Positions 1 to 7,472 of a stretch of 18,251 nucleotides of DNA are shown here, piece by piece (the stretch's first letter is position 1; each line of letters opens with the position of its first letter). The DNA lies in NCBI GenBank assembly GCA_945874855.1, contig CAMCIP010000013.1, positions 1 to 18,251 on the forward strand, read 5' to 3'. A program made the position numbers and the translations under genes. The DNA is from Brevundimonas vancanneytii (GTDB lineage Bacteria; Pseudomonadota; Alphaproteobacteria; Caulobacterales; Caulobacteraceae). Below the pieces are notes generated by a model, which did not search any database, was not told the DNA's origin, and worked only from the letters and a program-made list of their open reading frames with translations.

Positions 1-69
1 GACCGTCCGACCGCCGACGGCGTGCGCGAGCCGCTCAACCGTCGCGCCACCATCGACATCAACTTCTAA
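1..69 (+). CDS. OmpA-family outer-membrane protein, C-terminal end only
   Basis: Only the last 22 codons and the TAA stop are present. The peptide contains DGVREPLNRRATIDINF. Small residues followed by a NRR motif and a short terminal strand are typical of the end of the OmpA-like peptidoglycan-binding domain, where the Arg of the NRR region lies near the diaminopimelate-binding site. The protein would anchor the outer membrane or an envelope structure to peptidoglycan. The rest of the gene lies outside the window, so whether it also has a beta-barrel or a lipoprotein N-terminus cannot be told. A strong hairpin follows 38 bases after the stop. Confidence 0.75.
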   Translation, partial: DRPTADGVREPLNRRATIDINF

Positions 70-106
70 GGCTCACGCCGCAGAAGACACGTCGAACCCA
101 AGGCAG

Positions 107-139
107 GGGCCCGCCGGATCACTCCGGCGGGCCCTTCGC
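107..139 (+). terminator. Intrinsic terminator after the OmpA-family gene
   Basis: A perfect 12-bp inverted repeat (GGGCCCGCCGGA at 107-118 and its complement at 123-134) with a 4-base loop, followed by TTCGCT. The T-run is short, as is common in GC-rich genomes. It lies 38 bases after the TAA and before the KpsS-like gene, so it should separate the two. Confidence 0.8.
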
Positions 140-239
140 TGTGAGGGAGGGCCGGTCGACCGCCACCGGGTTCCGTCCGGCGGCGGCAGGCTCTATGGCT
201 TTCGCGCCGCGCGCGGCCCCCGCAAACGCAGATGAGTTC

Positions 240-1421
240 ATGTCCCGCGCGACCCGCCGCGTTCTTCTTGTCACCCTCCCCTACGGCGGATTCGGCCGCG
301 CGTTCGCCGGGGCCCTGCGCCATGGGGGCGCCGAGGTGGCGCACATGGTGTTCAATGCCGGCGATCTGGTCGACCGCCGCGGTCCGGGCGCGATCGTGTT
401 TCGTGACGCGCCCGAGGCATGGCCGCAGCGATATCAGGCGCTCGCCGAAGGCTTTACCGACGTGGTCATCTACGGCGAGGGGCGCTGGCCGACCTCCCCG
501 GTCCGGCGTCCTCGCGGCGCGCCGGGGCCCCGGCTCTGGATTCTGGAGAACGGCTATTTCCGTCCCGACTGGGTGACCCTGGAACAGGGCGGGGTGGCGG
601 CGGACACAGCCCTGCCCGGAACCGCCGCCGCCTATCGGGAATTGACCGCAGCCGAGCCGCCCTTCGAGCCGGTCGGCCCGGTGACACGCCCGCTGGTGGT
701 CGCGGTCAGTCGCTACTGGCTGGCTGACTTTCTCCTCCGTCCCCTGTTCCCGCGCCACCGCTCCGGATTCGATGTGCCCCCCTGGCGTCAATGCGCGGGT
801 CACCTGGTCAGGTTCCTGCGGCAGCGACTGCGCGGGCCTGTGCGCCTCGACCGGATCGCGGCGGCGGGGCCTTTCGTCCTGGTCTGCCTGCAACGCGAAG
901 GCGACGGCCAGCTGCTCAGACATTCCGACCTGCGCAGCAATGCGGCCTTCCTCGCCGCCGTGATGGACGACTTCGCCGCCCATGCGCCGGCCGACCTTCG
1001 ACTGGTGGTCAAGAACCACCCGCTGGACCCCGGGGTGATCGACCAGCGTGCCGACACCCGGCGGCTCGCGGCAGCGCGGGGCCTGTCCACAAGGGTCGAC
1101 TACATCGACGGGGGAACCATGGCCCCGCTGTGCCGGGCCTCCCGCGGACTGGTGGTCAACAATTCCAGCGCCGCCCTGGCCGCCCTGGGCTTCGGCACGC
1201 CGGTGAAGGTGCTGGGCCGGGCCTTCTTCGATTTCGAGGGGCTGACCCATCAGGGGCCGCTGTCGGAGTTCTGGACCCGGCCGACGCGACCCGATGACGA
1301 CCTGTTCCGTCGCTTCCGCGCCGAAGTCATCACCCGTACCCAGATCAACGGCAATTTCGAAAGCCCGCGCTGGCGAGCCCGCACGGCGGAAAACGTCGCC
1401 CGGATCATCCTCGGCTCTTGA
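240..1421 (+). CDS. KpsS/LipB-like capsular polysaccharide protein (putative Kdo transferase)
   Basis: A 393-residue protein, close to the size of E. coli KpsS. Features match the capsule-synthesis family (Pfam Capsule_synth): N-terminal LPYGGFGRAF, then HMVFNAGD (KpsS-type NxGD, residues 36-42), DVVIYGEGR (74-82), ILENGYFRPDWVTLEQGG (101-118), KNHPLDPG (258-265) and VVNNSSAALAALGFGTPV (305-322). KpsS and KpsC are known to add the beta-linked poly-Kdo linker to a lysophospholipid acceptor in ABC-transporter-dependent capsule assembly at the cytoplasmic face of the inner membrane. The ATG at 240 begins MSRATRRVLLV just before the first beta strand. The frame is open back to 141, but that extension is an unconserved-looking Arg/Ala-rich stretch. 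No partner kpsC or export genes are visible here. The exact sugar transferred is inference. Confidence 0.82.
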   Translation: MSRATRRVLLVTLPYGGFGRAFAGALRHGGAEVAHMVFNAGDLVDRRGPGAIVFRDAPEAWPQRYQALAEGFTDVVIYGEGRWPTSPVRRPRGAPGPRLWILENGYFRPDWVTLEQGGVAADTALPGTAAAYRELTAAEPPFEPVGPVTRPLVVAVSRYWLADFLLRPLFPRHRSGFDVPPWRQCAGHLVRFLRQRLRGPVRLDRIAAAGPFVLVCLQREGDGQLLRHSDLRSNAAFLAAVMDDFAAHAPADLRLVVKNHPLDPGVIDQRADTRRLAAARGLSTRVDYIDGGTMAPLCRASRGLVVNNSSAALAALGFGTPVKVLGRAFFDFEGLTHQGPLSEFWTRPTRPDDDLFRRFRAEVITRTQINGNFESPRWRARTAENVARIILGS

Positions 1422-1476
1422 AACCGGGAACGCGCCCGCGACGTATCACTCCCAAGCCCGCCCTCGGAGACCCGCC

Positions 1477-2106
1477 ATGATCCCTCGCCGCACCGTCGCC
1501 TTCGCCGCCGTGCTTCTCGCCGCCTCCTGCGGCCAGGGCGAAGCCACCGGGGGTGCCCCCGTGGCGGTCCAGACCGGCCCGACCCAGGTCGCGGTCTTCG
1601 CGGGCGGCTGCTTCTGGTCGGTCGAGAAGAATTTCGAAGAGATGCCCGGCGTGATCTCGGCCGTGTCCGGCTTCGCGGGCGGCCGGACCGCCAGCCCCAG
1701 CTACGACCAGGTCGTGCGCGGCGGCACGGGTCATCTGGAGTCCGTGCAGGTGACCTTCGATCCCCGGCGCATCACCTATCGACAGCTGGTCGACCGCTTC
1801 TGGCGCACCATCGATCCGACCGACGCAGAGGGGCAGTTCTGCGATCGCGGCGCGCCCTATGGCACCGCTGTCTTCGCCACGGCGGCCCAGAAGGCCGATG
1901 CCGAGGCCTCGCACCGGGCGGCCGTCGCGGTTGTCGGCGCCGCGCGCTTCGTCACGCCCGTGCGCGACGCTGTGCGCTTCTGGCCTGGCGAGGCCTATCA
2001 TCAGGACTTCGCGCGGAGAAATCCCGTCCGCTATGGCGGGTACAGCCGCTTCTGCGGACGCGGGGCCCGGCTGCGGGCCGTCTGGGGCGAAGCCGCCGGG
2101 GAATGA
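1477..2106 (+). CDS. msrA: Peptide methionine (S)-S-oxide reductase MsrA, predicted lipoprotein
   Basis: A 209-residue protein that reduces methionine-S-sulfoxide in damaged proteins. The catalytic motif is GGCFWS (43-48, nucleophile Cys45; the usual form is GCFWG/S). The family's TGHxE element appears as TGHLES (Glu88), and YHQDF is at 174-178. Cys122 and Cys193 are candidate resolving cysteines. The N-terminus is a short positive stretch, a hydrophobic run and LLAASC, with Cys18 as the likely lipidation site, then a Gly/Ala/Pro linker. The enzyme is therefore probably tethered in the periplasm, unlike the cytoplasmic E. coli MsrA. The ATG at 1477 has GGAGA seven bases upstream. The frame is open upstream into the kpsS gene, but that part has no signal-peptide character. 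It lies 55 bases after kpsS, possibly cotranscribed. Confidence 0.92.
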   Translation: MIPRRTVAFAAVLLAASCGQGEATGGAPVAVQTGPTQVAVFAGGCFWSVEKNFEEMPGVISAVSGFAGGRTASPSYDQVVRGGTGHLESVQVTFDPRRITYRQLVDRFWRTIDPTDAEGQFCDRGAPYGTAVFATAAQKADAEASHRAAVAVVGAARFVTPVRDAVRFWPGEAYHQDFARRNPVRYGGYSRFCGRGARLRAVWGEAAGE

Positions 2107-2147
2107 CGCCCGGAGGTTGTGTGTTGCCGGTGCGCCACCCCGCGGCC

Positions 2148-2176
2148 TTGTCACAACCCTGTCACATCAGTGTCGC
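2148..2176 (+). promoter_or_regulatory. Candidate PhoB box, three direct repeats with 11-bp period
   Basis: TTGTCAC (2148-2154), CTGTCAC (2159-2165) and GTGTCGC (2170-2176) sit exactly 11 bp apart with 4-bp spacers. The known Pho box is a pair of CTGTCAT-like 7-mers with a 4-bp spacer, so the first two repeats match 5 and 6 of 7 positions. It lies about 95 bases upstream of the TonB receptor start, after the msrA stop. No convincing -10 is visible downstream; CTAGAC near 2197 is the only weak candidate. PhoB control of the receptor is inference. Confidence 0.6.
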
Positions 2177-2269
2177 CGGACTTTCCGACTGAGGGCCTAG
2201 ACGGGCCGTGATTTCGGCTGGCGCCCGCCTGTGCGGTCGCATGCTTCTTCTCATCGGGGATAGATGACC

Positions 2270-4765
2270 ATGTTGAACCGCAAACGCGCGTTCTGGGCGA
2301 CCACCGCCCTCTTCACCAGCCTGCTGGCCGCCGGGACCGCTTCGGCCCAGTCGACCGGCACGATTGCCACCGAATCCGAGACCCGCGTCGACGACGTCGT
2401 GGTCACCGGCCGTCGCGGCCCGATCAGCATCGACGGCGCCATCGTTGCCGAAACGATCGGCAAGACGCGTTCGACGATCACCCAGGACTATCTGCAGACC
2501 CAGGCCCCGGGCCAGACCGTCCTGCAGTCGCTGAACCTGATCCCCGGCCTGGTGTTCAACAACAACGATCCCTACGGCTCGTCGGGCGGCAACGTCCGTC
2601 TCCGCGGCTTCGACGGCAATCGCGTGTCGCTGACCTTCGACGGTATTCCGCTGAACGACACCGGCAACTACGCCATCTACACCAACCAGCAGCTGGACCC
2701 GGAACTGATCCAGCAGGCCTCGATCAACCAGGGCACGACCGACGTTGACAGCCCGACCGCCTCGGCCGTCGGCGGCACCATCAACTACACCGTCTCTCGT
2801 CCGACCCAGGACCCTCAGGTCCAGGTCGTGTCCAGCCTCGGTGAGTTCAACTACGGCCGCGTCTTCCTGCGCGCCGACACGGGTGCCTTCGGCCCCTGGG
2901 GCACCACCGCCTACACCACGGTCTCCTACACGAACTATGACAAGTTCAAGGGGCCGGGCGAAATGGAGAAGACGCAGTTCAACGGTCGTCTGTACCAGGA
3001 CCTCGGCGACGGCAACTTCGCCAGCGTCTCCGCCCACTACAACCGCAACCGGAACAGCTTCTACAACAACTTCATCACCCAGGCGCAGTTCGCGGCCAAC
3101 ACCTACCTCGAGAACGACATTGCCTGCTTCCGTCCGCTGGGCGTTAATGGCACGGTTCAGAACGAGGGCAGCGGCTCGACCCGCATCCTCTCCAATGGCA
3201 CCACGGCCACGGGCAGCTGCACCAACTACCACGGCCTGCGCATCAACCCGTCGAACACGGGCAACATCCGCGGCCAGTTCAGCTACGGCCTGACCGACAG
3301 CCTGCGCTTCACCTTCGACCCGTCCTACCAGTTCGTCATGGCCAACGGCGGCGGCTTCTCCACCGTCTCGGAGCGCGACGACCGCCTGGATCGCGCCGGC
3401 CCGGTCGGCGTCGACCTGAACGGCGACGGCGACACGCTCGACACCGTCGGCCTCTACACCCCGTCGAACACCAATACGAACCGCTATGGCGTGACCAGCT
3501 CGCTGATCTGGGACGTCAACGACGACCACCGCTTCCGCGTCGCCTATACGATCGACTACGGCCGCCACCGCCAGACCGGCGAGGCCACCCGGTTCACCCA
3601 GTTCTCCGAGCCCCTGAACGTCTTCGGCGGCCAGCGCCTCTACGGCAGCCCGGGTGATCGCGTTCTGGCCGTCGACGGCTACCACTTCCGCAGCCGTGAC
3701 CGCGCCTCGATCGCTGAACTGCAGCAGTTCGCCGTCGAGTATCGCGGCCAGTTCTTCGACGACGCCCTGACCGTCCGCATCGGTGCCCGCGCCCCGGAGT
3801 TCACCCGTGAGCTGAACCAGTACTGCTTCTCGCAGGACGGCCGCTCGACGGTGCGCTGCACCAGCGAAACGCCGACCGTCACCCTGGCGAACGGCAACGT
3901 GCGGTTCGCCTCGACCGGCACGACCGAGTGGATCGCGCCCTACTCCACCACCCTGTCGTATGACGAGATCCTGCCGAACGTCGACGCCAACTTCCGCTTC
4001 GGCAACGGCCACAGCATCTACGCCAGCTATGCCGAAGGTCTGTCGGCGCCGCGGACGGACAACCTGTACCAGCCCGCCCGCAACGCGGACGGCTCGCTGA
4101 GCTACAGCACGGTTCTGCCGGAGACCAGCCAGTCGTTCGACCTTGGCTATCGCTATGCCGCCGCCGGCTCGATCGTCTCGGTGGCCGTGTGGCAGACCAG
4201 CTTCCAGAACCGCATCGTCTCGTCGCGCGATCTGGACCCGGCCTCGCCCTTCTTCAACGAGTTCATCGACCGAAACCTCGGCGATGTGGAGCAGTGGGGC
4301 TTCGACGCCCAGGTCGGCTATGAGCTGTTCGACGGCTTCTCCGCCTATCTCTCGGCCGCCTATAATGACAGCGAGGTCCAGGACAACATCCAGACGGGAC
4401 CGACCACCTTCCTTGCCACCGCGGGCAAGACCATTGTGGAAACGCCGGACTGGACCTTCGCCGGTCGGGTCGACTGGCAGGTGACACCTGACTTCAACCT
4501 GGGTCTCCAGGGCAAGTACGTGGGCCGTCGCTTCTCGACCGACATCAACGACGAGGTGTTCCCGGAGTACACGGTGTTCGACCTGGACGCCCGCTACGAC
4601 CTGACGGACACCTTCGGCATCTCGAACGCCTTCGTGCAGCTGAACGTGACCAACCTGTTCGACGAGCGCTATCAGGCGAACATCTCGACCGGCAACAGCG
4701 GCTTCCGCACCGGCTCGGAAGGTTCGCCGCGCACGGCCATGATCACCCTCGGCACCACGTTCTAA
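2270..4765 (+). CDS. TonB-dependent outer-membrane receptor
   Basis: An 831-residue protein with a signal peptide ending ASA before Gln27, then a TonB box DDVVVTGRR (41-49). A plug domain follows, about 55-175, with QTVLQSLNLIPGL, VRLRGFDGNR and a later TASAVGGTINY. A 22-strand barrel makes up the rest, with NVTNLFDERY near the end and a terminal Phe. Such receptors import scarce ligands across the outer membrane using TonB energy. The ligand cannot be read from the sequence, but the upstream Pho-box-like repeats suggest a phosphate-related role. Two loop regions carry Cys pairs, and one carries an EF-hand-like DLNGDGDTLD (382-391). The ATG at 2270 lies nine bases after GGGGA (2256-2260); the in-frame ATG at 2264 would leave only three. 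A strong terminator follows, so the gene is probably monocistronic. Confidence 0.93.
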   Translation: MLNRKRAFWATTALFTSLLAAGTASAQSTGTIATESETRVDDVVVTGRRGPISIDGAIVAETIGKTRSTITQDYLQTQAPGQTVLQSLNLIPGLVFNNNDPYGSSGGNVRLRGFDGNRVSLTFDGIPLNDTGNYAIYTNQQLDPELIQQASINQGTTDVDSPTASAVGGTINYTVSRPTQDPQVQVVSSLGEFNYGRVFLRADTGAFGPWGTTAYTTVSYTNYDKFKGPGEMEKTQFNGRLYQDLGDGNFASVSAHYNRNRNSFYNNFITQAQFAANTYLENDIACFRPLGVNGTVQNEGSGSTRILSNGTTATGSCTNYHGLRINPSNTGNIRGQFSYGLTDSLRFTFDPSYQFVMANGGGFSTVSERDDRLDRAGPVGVDLNGDGDTLDTVGLYTPSNTNTNRYGVTSSLIWDVNDDHRFRVAYTIDYGRHRQTGEATRFTQFSEPLNVFGGQRLYGSPGDRVLAVDGYHFRSRDRASIAELQQFAVEYRGQFFDDALTVRIGARAPEFTRELNQYCFSQDGRSTVRCTSETPTVTLANGNVRFASTGTTEWIAPYSTTLSYDEILPNVDANFRFGNGHSIYASYAEGLSAPRTDNLYQPARNADGSLSYSTVLPETSQSFDLGYRYAAAGSIVSVAVWQTSFQNRIVSSRDLDPASPFFNEFIDRNLGDVEQWGFDAQVGYELFDGFSAYLSAAYNDSEVQDNIQTGPTTFLATAGKTIVETPDWTFAGRVDWQVTPDFNLGLQGKYVGRRFSTDINDEVFPEYTVFDLDARYDLTDTFGISNAFVQLNVTNLFDERYQANISTGNSGFRTGSEGSPRTAMITLGTTF

Positions 4766-4789
4766 GTCGAACGTCCGGCTGAAGATTGG

Positions 4790-4822
4790 GGGCGGTCCGG
4801 AAACGGGCCGCCCTTTTTCTTT
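4790..4822 (+). terminator. Intrinsic terminator of the TonB receptor gene
   Basis: A 10-bp stem (4790-4799 with 4804-4813, one G-T wobble) with a GAAA tetraloop, directly followed by TTTTTCTTT. This is a textbook Rho-independent terminator 24 bases after the receptor stop. Confidence 0.92.
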
Positions 4823-4905
4823 GCGGCGCGACCGCTCGTGCCGCGGACGCGCGCGTCTTGAGCGCGCCGCCCGCACCCCAGGGAGGCGCGGTCTGAACGC
4901 AGCCG

Positions 4906-4934
4906 TTGAATGCGGCGGCGTCCATGGCCATATG
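4906..4934 (+). promoter_or_regulatory. Weak candidate promoter for aguA-aguB
   Basis: TTGAAT (4906-4911), a 17-bp spacer, then CATATG (4929-4934). The match is modest: four of six at -35 and three of six at -10. The same CATATGGC -10 string with a 17-bp spacer occurs in the candidate promoter of the decarboxylase gene. Transcription would begin near 4941, which fits a translation start at 4968 and not at the in-frame ATG at 4932. Confidence 0.25.
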
Positions 4935-4967
4935 GCGCGGTCCTCTGCCCTGGATCTCCGCCCGCCC

Positions 4968-5975
4968 ATGACCCTGACCGCTCCCCTCCCCGCCGAATGG
5001 TCGCCGCACCGCGCCATGTGGGTCGGCTGGCCGAGCCATGCCGAGCTTTGGGAGGACAATCTCGCCCCCGCCCAGGCCGAGGTGGAGGCCCTGGTGCGCG
5101 CGCTCGCCGGCCCGGGCCGGGAGCAGGTCCGGCTGATGGTCGGCAAGCCCGAGGTCCTCGGCGACGCACGGACGCGGTTCATGGGCGTGGTCGGGGTCGA
5201 GGTGCTGGACGGCCGCTTCGGCGATATCTGGCTGCGCGACACCGGACCCATTTTCGGCGCCGGCTCGACCCGCGCGGCCGGCTTCCGCTTCAACGGCTGG
5301 GGCGGCAAATATGAGCTGGCGCACGACGACACCGTGGCCGACCAGATCGCGGCGGCGGCGGGCGTGCCGCTGGACCGGCATGACGTGGTGCTGGAAGGCG
5401 GGGCGCTGGACCACGACGGGGACGGCACGGTCCTGACCACCCGCCAGTGCCTGCTGAACCCCAACCGAAATCCCGGCTGGACCGAGGCCGAGGCCGAGGC
5501 CGCCCTGGCTGCGGCCCTGGGCGCGCGCAAGGTGCTGTGGCTGGGCGACGGCCTGCTCAACGACCATACCGACGGTCACGTCGACAACCTCGCCCGCTTC
5601 GTCGCGCCGGGCGTGGTCGCCCATCCCGTGGCCTGGGGCCGCGGCGACCCCAATGACGAGGTCTACGCCGAGGTCACCCGCGCCCTGCTGTCCGTGACCG
5701 ACGCCGAGGGTCGCCGGCTTCGCCTCCTGCCCCTGCCGTCGCCCGGCTTCGTCGGCGACGGGGACGAGCGGCCGATCCCGGCCAGCCACATGAATTTCCT
5801 GATCGCCAACGGGGCCGTCATCGTGCCGACCTATGGCGACGCCCGCGCCGCCGATCTGGTCTGTCAGGGCCTGGGGACCGTCTTTCCGGACCGGGACATC
5901 CTCCCCCTGCCGTCGATCGCCATCCTGACCGGCGGGGGCTCCTTCCACTGCATCTCCCAGCAGGAGCCCGCCTGA
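4968..5975 (+). CDS. aguA: Agmatine deiminase
   Basis: A 335-residue member of the peptidyl-arginine-deiminase-like family that converts agmatine to N-carbamoylputrescine and ammonia in the cytoplasm. Visible motifs are WPSH near the start, DIWLRDTGP (86-94), EGGALDHDGDG (143-153), NDHTDGHVDN (199-207, catalytic His204) and GGGSFHCISQQEP (322-334), with Cys328 as the nucleophile of the amidino-thiouronium intermediate. The length is slightly short of plant and Pseudomonas enzymes (about 365-385) but complete at both ends. The ATG at 4968 precedes LTAPLPAEWSPHRAMWVGWP, the usual start of the family. The open frame upstream to 4821 is low-complexity and begins inside the terminator region. The stop TGA shares its last base with the aguB ATG, so the two are translationally coupled. 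Confidence 0.93.
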   Translation: MTLTAPLPAEWSPHRAMWVGWPSHAELWEDNLAPAQAEVEALVRALAGPGREQVRLMVGKPEVLGDARTRFMGVVGVEVLDGRFGDIWLRDTGPIFGAGSTRAAGFRFNGWGGKYELAHDDTVADQIAAAAGVPLDRHDVVLEGGALDHDGDGTVLTTRQCLLNPNRNPGWTEAEAEAALAAALGARKVLWLGDGLLNDHTDGHVDNLARFVAPGVVAHPVAWGRGDPNDEVYAEVTRALLSVTDAEGRRLRLLPLPSPGFVGDGDERPIPASHMNFLIANGAVIVPTYGDARAADLVCQGLGTVFPDRDILPLPSIAILTGGGSFHCISQQEPA

Positions 5976-6850
5976 TGCCCCGCACCATCAGCGTCGCCGC
6001 GATCCAGACCGCCTATGGCGAGGACCTGCAGGCCAACATCGACAGGACGATCGACTTCGTGCGCGAGGCGGCCGGCAAGGGCGCGCAGGTCATCCTGCCC
6101 TCGGAGCTGTTTCAGGGGCCGTACTTCTGTGTCAGCCAGGAGGAGCGGTGGTTCGCCGAGGCCCATCCGTGGGCGGAGCATCCCTGCGTCACCGCCCTGC
6201 AGCCCGTGGCGGCCGAGCTGGGCGTGGCCATTCCCGTCTCCATTTTCGAGCGCGAGGGACCCCACTATTTCAACAGCCTGGTCATGCTGGACGCCGACGG
6301 GCGGGCCCTGGGCGTCTATCGCAAGAGCCACATCCCTGACGGCCCCGGCTATCAGGAGAAATACTATTTCCGGCCCGGCGACACCGGCTTCAAGGTCTGG
6401 AACACCCGTCACGGCCGGGTCGGCGTCGGCATCTGCTGGGACCAGTGGTATCCGGAAACCGCCCGGGCCATGATGCTGATGGGGGCCGAGGTGCTGATGT
6501 ATCCGACCGCCATCGGCTCGGAGCCGCACGATGGCGAGCTGGACACGGCCGAGCCCTGGCGCCGCGCCATGCAGGGACATGCCGTGTCCAACGTCGTGCC
6601 GGTCGTCGGCGCCAACCGGATCGGCACGGAACAGGTGACCGAGGTCGGCCAGACCTTCTACGGGTCCAGCTTCATCGCCGACCACCGCGGCGACCTGGTC
6701 GAAAGCCTGGACCGGGCGGAGGAGGGGGTGCTGGTGCACCGGTTCGACCTCGACTTCCTCGATCGCCACCGCGCTGCCTGGGGCTTCTTCCGGGACCGGA
6801 GGACCGACCTGTACGGCCCGCTGGTCAGCCCGCGTCCGGCAGGGGGCTGA
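5975..6850 (+). CDS. aguB: N-carbamoylputrescine amidohydrolase
   Basis: A 291-residue nitrilase-superfamily enzyme that hydrolyses N-carbamoylputrescine to putrescine, CO2 and ammonia, completing the agmatine route. The Glu-Lys-Cys triad is visible as Glu44 in LPSELFQGPYF, Lys117 in YRKSHIPDGPGYQEKYYF and Cys154 in GICWDQWYPE. The PDGPGY(Q)EKYYF stretch and the SEP...EPWRRAMQGHA region are characteristic of AguB among nitrilases. It starts on the last base of the aguA stop codon. Its 3' end overlaps by 26 bases the 3' end of the minus-strand lipoprotein gene that ends at 6825, an antisense overlap with no terminator between the two. Confidence 0.95.
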   Translation: MPRTISVAAIQTAYGEDLQANIDRTIDFVREAAGKGAQVILPSELFQGPYFCVSQEERWFAEAHPWAEHPCVTALQPVAAELGVAIPVSIFEREGPHYFNSLVMLDADGRALGVYRKSHIPDGPGYQEKYYFRPGDTGFKVWNTRHGRVGVGICWDQWYPETARAMMLMGAEVLMYPTAIGSEPHDGELDTAEPWRRAMQGHAVSNVVPVVGANRIGTEQVTEVGQTFYGSSFIADHRGDLVESLDRAEEGVLVHRFDLDFLDRHRAAWGFFRDRRTDLYGPLVSPRPAGG

Positions 6851-7472
6851 GGCTGTGCCGCTCGGCCGCGCAGGCCGGGCTCTCGACCGGATCGCGCCGC
6901 GCCCCGGAGACCTCGACGGTCGCCTGGTCCATAAGGGTGCGGAAGGCCGGTCGGGTCTGGAACAGGAGGTCGAACGCTTCCCGTCCGGCGAACCGCCCCT
7001 GATCGACGTCAGAACGGCCGGCGAGGCCGCACAGAACCTCCGCCTCGGCGACGTCGCCGGCGCGCGCGGCGATCGCGGCGTCCCGGTCGGGCGCGAGGTG
7101 GCGAAGGGCCTGGGCATAGGCTTCGACCATGGCGGCGCGGCGCGACGGCCCCCGCTGGACCCCCTCGCCGGGAAGCAGGCGGATGCAGACCCCGCCGGAG
7201 GCCGGGCCCATGTCGCGCGGGATGCGAACCGCCACCGCCTCGGCCAGCGCCTGGAACGCCCCGATCAGGCCGGGCAGCGGCCGCGCCGTGAGCCGCGCGC
7301 CGATCGCGCAGTCGAAATGCTGGGCCGCCAGTTCCGGGCGCAGTTCCAGATGGGCCTGGGCGAACAGCAGGCGGTCGTCGCCCGCCGGTCCCGGCGGTGT
7401 CGCAGGGGCCGGTCTGGCGCAGGCGGACACAAGGCCCGCCGCGCCGGTCAGGATCAGCCGCCGGCGGTCCAC
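6825..7472 (-). CDS. Lipoprotein related to class A acid phosphatases, catalytic motifs lost
   Basis: A 215-residue protein, GTG start. RRR precedes a hydrophobic stretch ending VSAC, so Cys18 is the probable lipidation site and a Tat route is possible. The second half resembles the C-terminal half of PhoN-type (PAP2) phosphatases. YAQALRHLAPDRDAAIAAR (119-137) matches the helix after the active-site PSGH motif, and EVLCGLAGRSDVDQGR...FQTRPAF (145-177) matches SRVICGYHWQSDVDAAR...FQQ. The catalytic residues are changed. PSGH is replaced by GPSRR (108-112). In the SRx5Hx3D motif, Ser, Arg and His become Ala144, Glu145 and Ala151, with only Asp155 kept. The KX6RP motif is not evident. I infer a non-catalytic or repurposed envelope protein. 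Its start overlaps the preceding lipoprotein gene by 19 bases, indicating a two-gene operon. The homology is read by eye and needs a profile search. Confidence 0.6.
   Translation of the reverse strand: MDRRRLILTGAAGLVSACARPAPATPPGPAGDDRLLFAQAHLELRPELAAQHFDCAIGARLTARPLPGLIGAFQALAEAVAVRIPRDMGPASGGVCIRLLPGEGVQRGPSRRAAMVEAYAQALRHLAPDRDAAIAARAGDVAEAEVLCGLAGRSDVDQGRFAGREAFDLLFQTRPAFRTLMDQATVEVSGARRDPVESPACAAERHSLSPLPDAG

Noticed and set aside
4821..4967. An extended aguA start at 4821 or 4932
   Set aside because: The 4821 frame begins within the T-run of the receptor terminator, the extra residues are low-complexity, and neither start has a clear ribosome site. The family N-terminus matches 4968.
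2162..5560. A 1132-codon open frame antisense to the TonB receptor and aguA
   Set aside because: It mirrors the receptor codon by codon, shows Val/Gly/Arg/Asp-rich low-complexity sequence and no domain, and runs through a terminator and two real genes. High-GC third positions keep antisense frames open.
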